Below are positions 24,481-32,209 of a stretch of 35,450 nt of DNA, one piece after another. Below the pieces are notes generated by a model, which saw only the letters and a list, made by a program, of their open reading frames with translations, was not told where the DNA came from and did no database searches. How positions within the stretch are numbered: position 1 is the first letter of the stretch; each line of letters starts with the position of its first letter. Source of the DNA: Streptomyces muensis (GTDB lineage Bacteria; Actinomycetota; Actinomycetes; Streptomycetales; Streptomycetaceae). The translations under genes were made by a program, and so were the position numbers. Where the stretch lies: NCBI RefSeq assembly GCF_021474425.1, contig NZ_JAKEIP010000070.1, positions 1-35,450 of the forward strand, written 5' to 3'.

Positions 24481-25503
24481 ATGAGTGGGGACACGCTGTT
24501 GGAGGAGCTGGGTGTGAGCGGGCTGGGTGAGGTCGACGAGGCGGCGTTCTCGGAGCTGGTGGAGCGGCATCGGCCGGAGCTGCACGTGCACTGTTACCGG
24601 ATGCTCGGGTCGTTCGAGGACGCCGAGGACACCGTGCAGGAGACGTTCCTGCGTGCCTGGCGGCGGCGGGAGACCTTCGAGGGGCGGTCGACGCTGCGGG
24701 CCTGGCTGTACCGGATCGCCACCAACGCCTGCCTGGACCTGCTCGCCAAGCGCCGCCCGGAGCCCGCGACCGGTGGCGAGGTGCTGTGGCTGCAGCCCTA
24801 CCCGGACCGGCTGCTCGACGAGCTGCCCGCCGGTGACGCGGACGAGCCGGAGACCGTCGCCGTCGCACGGGAGACGATCGAGCTGGCCTACCTGGTCGCG
24901 GTCCAGCACCTCGCGCCGCGCCCGCGGGCCGTGCTGATCCTGCGGGACGTCCAGGGCTGGCCGGCGAAGGACGTCGCCGAGTTCCTCGGGGACTCCGTCA
25001 ACTCCGTGAACAGCGCGCTGCAGCGGGCCCGCGCCGGCATGCGGGAGCACCTGCCCGCCGAGCGGCAGGACTGGAGCGGCGGTGAGCAGGACGCCGGGAC
25101 GCGCGAGCTGGTGCGCCGCTACACCGACGCCAGCGTGGCCACGGACGTCCCGGCGCTCGCCTCGATGCTGCGCGACGACGTCCGCTGCTCGATGCCGCCC
25201 ACGCCGGGCCTGTACATCGGCCGCGACGCGGTGGTGAAGGACTGGGTCGACAACGGCTTCGAGGGCATGAAGGGCCTGCGCGGCGTCCCCACCTCCGTGA
25301 ACCGGCAGCCCGCCGTCGCCTTCTACCTCTGGCAGCAGCGGGAGGGCGCGTACCTGCCGCTGACGATCGACGTCCTGCGTGTCACCGGCGGGGCGATCAC
25401 CGAGATCGTCACCTTCCACGAGGACCGGTTCCCGCGGCTCGGGCTGCCGGAGCGCCTGCCGGCGGACGGCACGGAGCCGTCGAGCGACGGGGGAGCGGCA
25501 TGA
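24481..25503 (+). CDS. ECF sigma factor with C-terminal SnoaL-like domain
   Basis: A 340-aa extracytoplasmic-function sigma factor. Region 2 (about residues 22-90) contains YRMLGSFEDAEDTVQETFLRAW split over its helices and the -10-binding WLYRIATNACLDLL. Region 4 (about 137-190) contains PRAVLILRDVQGWPAKDVAE and SVNSALQRARAGM. The remaining 150 residues form a SnoaL/NTF2-like domain (RYTDASVATDVPALASMLRD, then GLYIGRDAVVKDW). Factors of this SigG/SigJ-like group have no separate anti-sigma factor; the C-terminal domain is thought to modulate activity. The ATG follows GGAAGGAC. It overlaps the downstream DUF6069 gene by ATGA, which fits co-expression. Confidence 0.9.
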   Translation: MSGDTLLEELGVSGLGEVDEAAFSELVERHRPELHVHCYRMLGSFEDAEDTVQETFLRAWRRRETFEGRSTLRAWLYRIATNACLDLLAKRRPEPATGGEVLWLQPYPDRLLDELPAGDADEPETVAVARETIELAYLVAVQHLAPRPRAVLILRDVQGWPAKDVAEFLGDSVNSVNSALQRARAGMREHLPAERQDWSGGEQDAGTRELVRRYTDASVATDVPALASMLRDDVRCSMPPTPGLYIGRDAVVKDWVDNGFEGMKGLRGVPTSVNRQPAVAFYLWQQREGAYLPLTIDVLRVTGGAITEIVTFHEDRFPRLGLPERLPADGTEPSSDGGAA

Positions 25504-26008
25504 GCGGCAGGAGCGGCACGGATGACGATGGGGGCGTCGCGGGCCAGGCATCGGGCCTGACCAGCCGTAGCCAGAGCCATAGTCACAGCCGTAGCCATAG
25601 TCACAGTCGTAGCCGCAGCCGCCTCCTCCGCGGGTTGGCCGGCGTCGGCCTCGTCGCCGCGCTCGCGGCGGTCGTGGCCACCTCGCCGCCGCGTTCGCGC
25701 AGGCCGTCGGTGTCGACTTCGAGGTTCCCGATGGTGGGGAGAGGATCCCGTTGGCCGGGTTCGCCGTGGTGAGCGGCTTCTTCTCGGTCGTGGGCGTCGT
25801 CATCGCCGTCGCTCTGCTCCGCCTGAGCGCCCGCCCCGCCGAGCGATTCGGGTGGACGGCCGTGTCGCTGACCGCGATCTCGCTGGTCCCGCCCCTGCTC
25901 TCCGGGGCCGACACCGCCACGATCACCGCCCTGCTGCTGCTCCACCTCGTCCCCGCGGCGGTGATGATCCCCACCCTGACCAGGAGCCTGCGCGCCCGGA
26001 CCGATTGA
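25500..26008 (+). pseudogene. DUF6069-like membrane protein, frameshifted
   Basis: Starting at the ATG that overlaps the sigma factor stop, one frame encodes a Ser/His/Arg repeat and the first helix (LLRGLAGVGLVAALAAVVAT). The family-like continuation (LAAAFAQAVGVDFEVPDGGE, then three more helices and a stop at 26008) is in another frame. One missing base near 25683, in a short C-run (CACCTC where CACCCTC would restore the frame), joins them into a protein of about 169 aa with four helices. DUF6069 proteins are common next to sigma factors in Streptomyces and have no known function. This could be a sequencing error rather than a real mutation. Confidence 0.65.
25563..25622 (+). repeat. Hexamer tandem repeat encoding Ser-Arg/Ser-His
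   Basis: Ten 6-bp units of the AGCCGT/AGCCAT/AGTCAC type encode alternating Ser with Arg, His or Gln at the N-terminus of the DUF6069-like protein. Confidence 0.85.
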
Positions 26009-26015
26009 CGAACGC

Positions 26016-26627
26016 CTACGTCTCGCCCAGCAGGACGCGGACCGATTCCCACGCCGTCGCCGCGACCCTGCGCAGCGCCTCGGTGGTCGCGCCGTCCCGG
26101 GCGCGGTGGGACATGCCCTGGACGATGACGCCGGCGAACTCGGCGACCGCGCGGGCGTCGGTGGTGGGGGGGAGGGTGCCCGCGTCGATGTCGGCTCTGA
26201 TGTGGGCTTCGAGGCGGTCGATGTTGGCGTTGCGGATGTCGCGCAGGCGGTCGGCGACCTGTTGGCCGGCTTCGGAGACGCGGCTGGCGGAGCCGATGAC
26301 CAGACAGCCGCCGGGGCCGTCGGTGTGGGTGTAGGTCTCGGCCGCCTCGTACAGCAGGCGCCGGATCAGGGCGGGGGCGCGGTCCTCCTCGTCGAAGGCG
26401 CGCTGCATGAAGCTGCCCCTGCCGTTGTTGTAGTACTCGACGGCGGCGAGGAAGAGGCCCTCCTTGCTGCCGAAGGCCGCGTACAGGCTGGGGGCGTTGA
26501 TGCCCATCTCCCGGGTGAGGGTGGCCACCGACGTGCCGTCGTAGCCGTGCCGCCAGAAGGCGAACATCGCCTTCTCCAGGCTGCTGTCGAGATCGAACTT
26601 ACGGCCCTGGCCGCGTACGCCTGCCAT
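26016..26627 (-). CDS. TetR/AcrR-family transcriptional regulator
   Basis: The 203-aa regulator has an N-terminal TetR DNA-binding domain (about residues 10-58). The helix-turn-helix is SVATLTREMGINAPSLYAAF, followed by the family's GSKEGLF. The C-terminal ligand domain contains the TetR_C-like CLVIGSASRVSE stretch and a final helical part. The ATG at 26627 has GGGAG upstream. It is divergent from the cyclase-led operon, with 250 bp and two palindromes between them, so it most likely represses that operon and itself until a pathway metabolite binds. It is convergent with the DUF6069 gene and ends eight bases from it. Confidence 0.92.
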   Translation of the reverse strand: MAGVRGQGRKFDLDSSLEKAMFAFWRHGYDGTSVATLTREMGINAPSLYAAFGSKEGLFLAAVEYYNNGRGSFMQRAFDEEDRAPALIRRLLYEAAETYTHTDGPGGCLVIGSASRVSEAGQQVADRLRDIRNANIDRLEAHIRADIDAGTLPPTTDARAVAEFAGVIVQGMSHRARDGATTEALRRVAATAWESVRVLLGET

Positions 26628-26691
26628 CGGTTGCTCCCACGTCGTCGTCGGTGAGCGTGCTCATGTCGGAGGCGCGGGCCGGGACGCGGCT

Positions 26692-26705
26692 TCACACCGG
26701 TGTGA
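26692..26705. promoter_or_regulatory. Perfect 14-bp palindrome, possible operator
   Basis: TCACACCGGTGTGA is fully self-complementary. It lies between the TetR gene and the AT-rich operator-like site, a few bases from the latter. It could be a second binding site or a site for another regulator. Confidence 0.45.
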
Positions 26706-26708
26706 TCC

Positions 26709-26740
26709 ATTATTCATGTAGCGATCGATAAACGAATGAT
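26709..26740. promoter_or_regulatory. Probable TetR operator in the divergent promoter region
   Basis: A 32-bp imperfect palindrome: two 15-bp arms around a central AT, with 11 of 15 positions matching. The core is TAGCGATCGATA, a form typical of TetR-family operators. It falls in the only AT-rich stretch of the intergenic region, where promoters for both directions must lie, so binding would block both. Confidence 0.6.
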
Positions 26741-26877
26741 AGTGTCGCCGGGCCGGTGAGAGGAACCGGTGCGCCGACCGGGCGTGGTTCCTCGCCGCAT
26801 CTTCATGCGCCACGCGGCGCGGCGACAGAGTCGTTGCCAGCCGCGACGCATCGTGCCCGTCCACAGGGGGACTTCAC

Positions 26878-28128
26878 GTGCACCACAGTGCCGCTTACAT
26901 AGATGGCTTAACCCGCAGTCACTCCGCCTCCCCGTCCTGGACCGTGGAGGCCATCAAACAGGTCCGGTACCACGTCGTCGAGGCGTCCGGCCTGTTCGAG
27001 CCCGACAGCACCCTGCTGCTCTCGGGCTGTGCCGACGCCCCGCTGCGACCCGGCGACCGGCGTCTGGTCGTGATCGACTCCACCGTCGACGAACTCCACG
27101 GGGAGCGCATCACTCGCTACTTCGACCACCACGGGATCACGGTCACCCTCCTCCCGCTGCGCGCGGACGAGAGCGTCAAGCGCTGGGACCTGGTGACGGA
27201 CGTGGTCGACGCCATGAACGACTTCGGCATCGACCGAAGGCGCGAACCCGTGATCGCGATCGGCGGCGGCGTCCTCCTCGACGTCGTCGGACTCGCCGCC
27301 AGCCTGTACCGGCGCGGCACTCCCTACATACGCATACCCACCACACTGGTGGGCCTGGTCGATGCCGGCGTCGGTGTGAAGACCGGGGTCAACTACGGGC
27401 AGGGCAAGAACCGGCTCGGTACGTACGCGCCGGCCGTGGCGACCTTCGTGGACCGCTCCTTCCTGAGCACCCTCGACGCACGTCACCTCGCCAACGGGCT
27501 GGCCGAGATCCTGAAGATGGCGCTGATCAAGTCGGCGGAACTCTTCGGCCTGCTGGAGGACTTCGGGCCGCTGCTGATCGAGGACCGGTTCCAGGGCAGC
27601 ACCCCCGCGCTGGAGACGGCGGCCCGCCGGATCGTCTCCGAGGCCATCCACCTGATGCTGGAGGAGCTCCAGCCCAACCTGTGGGAACAGTGCCTGGAAC
27701 GGTGCGTCGACTACGGGCACACCTTCAGCCCCACCATCGAGATGGAGGCGCTGCCGGAGCTGCTGCACGGCGAGGCGGTCACCGTCGACATGGCGCTCAC
27801 CACCGTGCTGGGACGGATGCGCGGCGATGTCACCGAGCACCAGGCCCAGCGCGTACTGGCCCTGATGGACCGGCTGCGGCTGCCGCTGTGGACCGACGTC
27901 CTGGCCCGCCCCGGAATCCTGGACGGCGCCCTCGCCGACACGGTGCGCCACCGCGACGGACAGCAGCGGCTGCCGCTGCCGGTCGGCATCGGACACCACC
28001 GCTTCGTCAACGACGTCACCCCCGAGGAACTGAACGCCGCGCTCAGGGAACTCGACGCCGCGCGACGGCGGACCGGGCAGGACATCGGACCGGTCGCCGG
28101 ACTCGTCGGGGCCGGTGAGGCAGCGTGA
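26878..28128 (+). CDS. Sugar-phosphate cyclase, 2-epi-5-epi-valiolone synthase type
   Basis: This 416-aa member of the dehydroquinate-synthase-like family would cyclise sedoheptulose 7-phosphate to a C7 cyclitol using NAD+ and Zn2+. The NAD-binding GGGVLLDVVGLAASLYRRGT (129-148) and PTTLVGLVDAGVGVKTGVNY (154-173) are followed by GKNRLGTY. Zinc ligands are Glu210 (NGLAEILKMAL), His281 (DYGHTFSPTIEM) and His297 (LLHGEAV). The RRGTPYIRIPTTLVGLVDAG and GHTFSPTIEM blocks are those of EEVS (AcbC/ValA/CetA) rather than of AroB or DOI synthases; the isomeric 2-epi-valiolone synthase is a close alternative. The GTG start has GGGGG seven bases upstream. It is the first gene of the operon and overlaps the next by GTGA. 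Confidence 0.85.
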   Translation: MHHSAAYIDGLTRSHSASPSWTVEAIKQVRYHVVEASGLFEPDSTLLLSGCADAPLRPGDRRLVVIDSTVDELHGERITRYFDHHGITVTLLPLRADESVKRWDLVTDVVDAMNDFGIDRRREPVIAIGGGVLLDVVGLAASLYRRGTPYIRIPTTLVGLVDAGVGVKTGVNYGQGKNRLGTYAPAVATFVDRSFLSTLDARHLANGLAEILKMALIKSAELFGLLEDFGPLLIEDRFQGSTPALETAARRIVSEAIHLMLEELQPNLWEQCLERCVDYGHTFSPTIEMEALPELLHGEAVTVDMALTTVLGRMRGDVTEHQAQRVLALMDRLRLPLWTDVLARPGILDGALADTVRHRDGQQRLPLPVGIGHHRFVNDVTPEELNAALRELDAARRRTGQDIGPVAGLVGAGEAA

Positions 28129-29198
28129 AGTGGGACAGCCTCTACATCGAGGGCTTCGGCTCCTATCTGCCCGAGGAGCGTGAGTTCGCCGCCGAGATGG
28201 TGGCGAGCGGACGCTACAGCCAGGTCGAACACCGCAAGACCGGACAGGTGTCGGCCGTCGTCGCCCGGCCCGAACGCGGCGAGACCGCCCCCGAGATGGC
28301 CGTCGCCGCCGGACGATCCGCGCTCACCGACGCCGCCGCCGACCCCGCCGACATCGATGTCCTCGTCCACGCCGTGGTGCTGCACAACGGCCTGGAAGGC
28401 TGGAACTGCGGCGCCTATCTGCAGAGCGAGCTGGGGATAGAGGAGTGCGTACCGATCGAGATACGCACCGCCTGCGCGGGCGCCGTCGTCGGTATGGAAC
28501 TCGTCGGCCGCTGGTGCGCGGGCGCGGGCAAGGGCATGGTCACCGCCTCCGACGCCTGGCAGCTGCCGCTCTTCGACCGCTGGGCCTCCGACAGCGGACT
28601 GGTCTACGGCGACGGCGCGGGCGCCCTGGTCCTCGGCCACGACGGCGGCCCCTTCCGGGTGCTGTCGACCTCCGTGGTCAGCGACCCGCTGCTGGAGCGG
28701 ATGCACCGGGGCAACGACTCGATGGCGATGCCGTACTACGGCTCCGGCGAACCCATCGACCTGCGTCAGCGCGTCGCCGCGTTCGCCGAGGCCCGCAGCA
28801 CCGAGGAGTTCTGGACCCGGAACACCGCCGCACTGTCGCGCTGCGCCGAGACCGCGCTCGCCGACGCCGGCACCGCGCACGCCGACATCGCCCACTGGCT
28901 GGTGCCGAACTTCGGCAAGGTCCTGCTGCGCAAGCAGTGCTTCGGCCCGCTGAAGATCGACGCCGCCCAGACGCTCGCCGAACGCGGCTGGGAGATCGGG
29001 CACACCGGCGCCGCCGACCCGGTCGTGGGCCTCGACCTGCTGCGCCGCTCCGGCACCCTCACCCCGGGCGACCGGCTGCTGCTCACCGGCATAGGCGTCG
29101 GCTTCACCTGGGGCTGCGCGGTCCTGGAGTACACCGGCGCGCCCGCGCCCACCACCGAGACGAACAACACGAACGAGACGAAGGGGGCCGTCCGTTGA
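28125..29198 (+). CDS. KASIII-like (FabH-family) acyltransferase with altered active site
   Basis: This 357-aa thiolase-fold protein has the nucleophile Cys117 in IRTACAGAVVG and the glycine-rich GDGAGALVLG (162-171). The usual His of the VPHQAN-type motif is replaced: the segment reads LVPNFGK, with Asn262. The usual GNTSAAS Asn region reads GHTGAAD, with His293 and Asp298. Family members with such changes, for example CerJ, transfer acyl groups to sugar hydroxyls instead of condensing chains. I infer O- or N-acylation of the cyclitol, but starter-unit condensation is not excluded. No acyl carrier protein gene is visible. The C-terminal 20 residues are a Thr/Asn-rich tail. It is coupled to both neighbours by overlaps. 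Confidence 0.8.
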   Translation: MKWDSLYIEGFGSYLPEEREFAAEMVASGRYSQVEHRKTGQVSAVVARPERGETAPEMAVAAGRSALTDAAADPADIDVLVHAVVLHNGLEGWNCGAYLQSELGIEECVPIEIRTACAGAVVGMELVGRWCAGAGKGMVTASDAWQLPLFDRWASDSGLVYGDGAGALVLGHDGGPFRVLSTSVVSDPLLERMHRGNDSMAMPYYGSGEPIDLRQRVAAFAEARSTEEFWTRNTAALSRCAETALADAGTAHADIAHWLVPNFGKVLLRKQCFGPLKIDAAQTLAERGWEIGHTGAADPVVGLDLLRRSGTLTPGDRLLLTGIGVGFTWGCAVLEYTGAPAPTTETNNTNETKGAVR

Positions 29199-30409
29199 CC
29201 GCCACCACCGGGACCGAGACCGCGACACCCGTACGGGGAGCGGGCGCGGGCGCCGCCGTGTTCTGGATGCTGCTCGCCGTCTTCGGCGTCGGCACCGTCG
29301 AATACCTCGTGGCCGGCGTCCTGCCGGACATCGCGGGTGACGTCAACGTCTCCGACGCCACCGCCGGCCTCCTGGTGACCGTCTACGCGGTCACCGTGAT
29401 GATCGGCGGGCCGCTGCTCACCATCGTCACCACCCGGGTGCCGCGCACCGCCCTGATCATCGGCTCCATGGCGGTCTTCGTCATCGGCACCCTCGGCACG
29501 GCGCTCGCGGACAGCTTCGCGCTGCTGGTCGTCTTCCGTATCGTCACCGCGCTGCCGCACGCCACCTTCTTCGCCCTCTGCCTGGTCCTCGCGACCTCGC
29601 TGGTGCCGCCGGAGTTCCAGGGCCGGGTGATCGCCCGGGTCTCGCTCGGCCTGAACCTGGCCACCGTGCTCGGCGTGCCGCTCGGCACCCTGATCGGCGG
29701 CGAGTTCGGCTGGCGTACCTCCTTCGTGGTCGTCGCCGTCTTCCAGACCCTGGTCACCGTCGGGCTCGTGGCCGTCACCCGGCGCGCCCCCGCCCGCCCG
29801 GCCGGGTCGATCTCCGCCGAACTCACCGTCTTCACCCGCCCGTCGGTGTGGGCGGCCCTCACCCTGACCGCGCTCAGCCAGGCCGCCCTGTTCGTCGTCT
29901 TCACCTACATCGCGCCCTACCTCCGCGACCACACCGGCTTCTCGGCCGGCCATGTCACCCTGCTCCTCTTCGTCTTCGGCATCGGCTCGGTCGTCGGCAA
30001 CCAGCTCGGCGGGCACTTCGCGGACCGCTCCATCGACCGCACCCTGCTCGTCGCGCTCGGCGCGCTCACCGTGGCCCTCGGCCTGCTCGCGCTCTTCGGC
30101 TCCAGCACCTGGTTCACCGCGCCCTGGCTCTTCGTCCTCGGCGCCGCCGGCTTCTCGATCATCCCGCCGCTGGCCTCCAAGCTGATCACCGCGGCGAGCG
30201 AGGCACCCAACCTCGCGGCCACCGTCAACATCGCGGGCTTCCAGCTCGCCAACGCCGCCGGCGCCTGGATCGGCTCGGCCACCCTCTCCCTCGGGGCGTC
30301 GCTCGGCACCCTGCCCGCGGTCGGCGCCGGCCTCGCCCTGGCCGCCGTCCTGGCCCTCGCCGTGGGCACCCGCGGCAGGCGTGACCGGGTGGCGGGTGAG
30401 GGCAGTTGA
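29195..30409 (+). CDS. MFS transporter (DHA1-type efflux permease)
   Basis: The 404-aa protein has 12 hydrophobic segments, beginning with FWMLLAVFGVGTVEYLVAGV. The motif-A-like loop after helix 2 is degenerate (TIVTTRVPRTALII). GGHFADRSIDRT between helices 8 and 9 resembles the second half's loop. The closest families are AraJ/chloramphenicol-type drug or sugar efflux permeases. Position in the middle of the operon suggests it exports the product or protects the producer. The start is TTG at 29195, overlapping the previous TGA, with a G-run upstream; no other start fits as well. Proton-driven export is family knowledge, and the substrate is inferred. Confidence 0.88.
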   Translation: MTATTGTETATPVRGAGAGAAVFWMLLAVFGVGTVEYLVAGVLPDIAGDVNVSDATAGLLVTVYAVTVMIGGPLLTIVTTRVPRTALIIGSMAVFVIGTLGTALADSFALLVVFRIVTALPHATFFALCLVLATSLVPPEFQGRVIARVSLGLNLATVLGVPLGTLIGGEFGWRTSFVVVAVFQTLVTVGLVAVTRRAPARPAGSISAELTVFTRPSVWAALTLTALSQAALFVVFTYIAPYLRDHTGFSAGHVTLLLFVFGIGSVVGNQLGGHFADRSIDRTLLVALGALTVALGLLALFGSSTWFTAPWLFVLGAAGFSIIPPLASKLITAASEAPNLAATVNIAGFQLANAAGAWIGSATLSLGASLGTLPAVGAGLALAAVLALAVGTRGRRDRVAGEGS

Positions 30410-31401
30410 TGCGGGCCGCCGTCATAGACAAACCGCACACCGCGACCCTGGTGGAGACCGCCCGACCGGTCGCCGGGCCCGGTGAGGTCCTGGTCAGGAT
30501 CGCCTACGTCGGCCTGTGCGGCAGCGACCTGGAGCTCCTGCACGGCACCTCCGCCTACCTCGCCGACGGGCGGGCCGTCTTCCCGCACCGGTTCGGCCAC
30601 GAATGGGCCGGCACCGTCGAGGAGTTCGGCCCCGGCGTCACCGGACTGCGGCACGGCGAGGTGGTCACCGGCTCGACCATGATCCCCTGCCAGTCCTGCC
30701 GTTCCTGCGCCTCCGGCCACCGCAACCTCTGCACCGAGCTGCGCGAGGTCGGTCTGTACGGCTGGGCCGGCGCCGCCGCCGAGTACCTGGTGATGCCCCG
30801 TCACGCCCTGGTCCCCTTCGGCCCCGGCACGGAGCAGCCGCGCCCCGCACACGTCCTGGTGGAACCCCTGGTCACCGTCCTGGAGGCGGTCCGCGCGGCC
30901 GACCCCCAACCCGGTGACCAGGTCCTGGTCGTCGGCGCGGGCACCATGGGCAGCCTCGCCGCCGCCGTCCTCGCCCGCTACCCGGTGACCGTCGACATCG
31001 CCGAACCCGGCGGCGTCGGCCACCTCCCGCCCGGCAGCTACCGCGACCGCGTCACCACCACCGCCGACGCCCCGACCGGGTACGCCATCGTCCTGGAGTG
31101 CTCCGGCGCCCCCGGCACCCTCAACGCCGCGCTGGACCGGCTGCGCCCCGGAGGCCTGTGCCTGCTGGTCGGCGTCCCCGCCGGGACCGAGAGCGTCGAC
31201 CCCGGCCGGATCGCCCTGGCCGGCATCCGGATCGCCGGCGTCCGGCACGGTGTCGACCACTACGCCCGTGCCGTGGCCCTCGTCGACGAACTCGCCGTAG
31301 GCCTCGTCGACCAGGTGATCCCGCTCGACGAGGTCGCCCGCGCCTTCGACGTGCTCCAGCACGGCCGGACCCGGCCCAAGGTGGTGCTGAGCCTTGTCTG
31401 A
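30409..31401 (+). CDS. Zinc-dependent alcohol dehydrogenase (MDR family)
   Basis: A 330-aa medium-chain dehydrogenase. Catalytic zinc ligands are Cys37 (GLCGSD) and His64-Glu65 (FGHEW). Structural zinc Cys are 94, 97, 100 and 108. The cofactor motif VLVVGAGTMGSLAA is near residues 174-187. The protein resembles sorbitol/threonine dehydrogenase-like polyol oxidases, so a cyclitol hydroxyl or ketone is the natural candidate substrate. Because the usual acidic residue after the second beta strand appears as VDIAEPGG, NAD is more likely than NADP. ATG 30409 shares one base with the preceding stop and has GAGGG upstream. Confidence 0.88.
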   Translation: MRAAVIDKPHTATLVETARPVAGPGEVLVRIAYVGLCGSDLELLHGTSAYLADGRAVFPHRFGHEWAGTVEEFGPGVTGLRHGEVVTGSTMIPCQSCRSCASGHRNLCTELREVGLYGWAGAAAEYLVMPRHALVPFGPGTEQPRPAHVLVEPLVTVLEAVRAADPQPGDQVLVVGAGTMGSLAAAVLARYPVTVDIAEPGGVGHLPPGSYRDRVTTTADAPTGYAIVLECSGAPGTLNAALDRLRPGGLCLLVGVPAGTESVDPGRIALAGIRIAGVRHGVDHYARAVALVDELAVGLVDQVIPLDEVARAFDVLQHGRTRPKVVLSLV

Positions 31402-32209
31402 CCGGCACACCACCCTGATCACCGGGGCCAGCAGCGGCATCGGCCGGGCCACCGCCCGCGCGCTCGCCCACCCCGGGCACCGGCTGCTGCTCGGCTACGC
31501 CACCGGCGAGGACCGGATCCGCCAGGTCGCCGGGGAACTCCAGCGCACCACCGGCGCCGAGTGCGTCCCGGTCCGGGCCGATCTGCGCGACCCCGAGGCC
31601 GCCGTCGACAGCTGCATGGCCGCCGTCGAGCGGGCCGGGCGGATCGACTGCCTGGTCAACAACGCCGGCATCAACGACCGCAGCGCCGCCGACGCCCTCG
31701 AACTCAAGCGGGCCGACGAGGTGTTCGCCATCAACGCGCTCGCCCCCATGACGCTCGCCTCCGCGGTCGGCCACCACATGATCCGCGGCGGCGTCCGCGG
31801 CAGCATCGTCAACGTCACCTCCGTCCACGAGACCGTGCCGATCACCGGCGGCGCGCTGTACTGCGCCAGCAAGGCCGCGCTCGGCATGGTCACCAAGGTG
31901 CTCGCCCTGGAGTTCGGCCGGTACGGGATCAGGGTCAACTCCGTCGCGCCCGGCGAGACCGCCACCGCCATGAACGGCGTCCACGACGAGGACACCTACC
32001 GGGAGATCTCCCGCCCCGACATCCCGCTCGGACGCCCGGCCGGCGCCGAGGAGATCGCCGCGCTGATCGCCCATCTCGCCGGGCCCGGCTCCGGCTACGT
32101 CACCGGCGCCTCGCTCCTCGCCGACGGCGGGCTCGCCCTGACCGCGGCGGAGGCCAACGCCCGCCACGCCTTCACCACCGTTCCCCCGAGGGAGACTCCA
32201 CCCGCATGA
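31394..32209 (+). CDS. Short-chain dehydrogenase/reductase
   Basis: A 271-aa classical SDR. The cofactor motif TGASSGIG is at residues 10-17, NNAG is near 91-94, and the catalytic Ser and Tyr-x-x-x-Lys occur as NVTSVHE and YCASK. The C-terminal GYVTGASLLADGG is typical of 3-oxoacyl-ACP-reductase-like SDRs. A TTG start overlaps the preceding gene by eight bases and is the only start that retains the complete first strand. The substrate is probably a cyclitol ketone or hydroxyl, by context only. Confidence 0.88.
   Translation: MSDRHTTLITGASSGIGRATARALAHPGHRLLLGYATGEDRIRQVAGELQRTTGAECVPVRADLRDPEAAVDSCMAAVERAGRIDCLVNNAGINDRSAADALELKRADEVFAINALAPMTLASAVGHHMIRGGVRGSIVNVTSVHETVPITGGALYCASKAALGMVTKVLALEFGRYGIRVNSVAPGETATAMNGVHDEDTYREISRPDIPLGRPAGAEEIAALIAHLAGPGSGYVTGASLLADGGLALTAAEANARHAFTTVPPRETPPA

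Noticed and set aside
28766..30016. 416-aa minus-strand frame opposite the KASIII-like and MFS genes
   Set aside because: Antisense shadow; Glu/Asp/Gly-rich, without motifs, and opposite two intact coupled genes.
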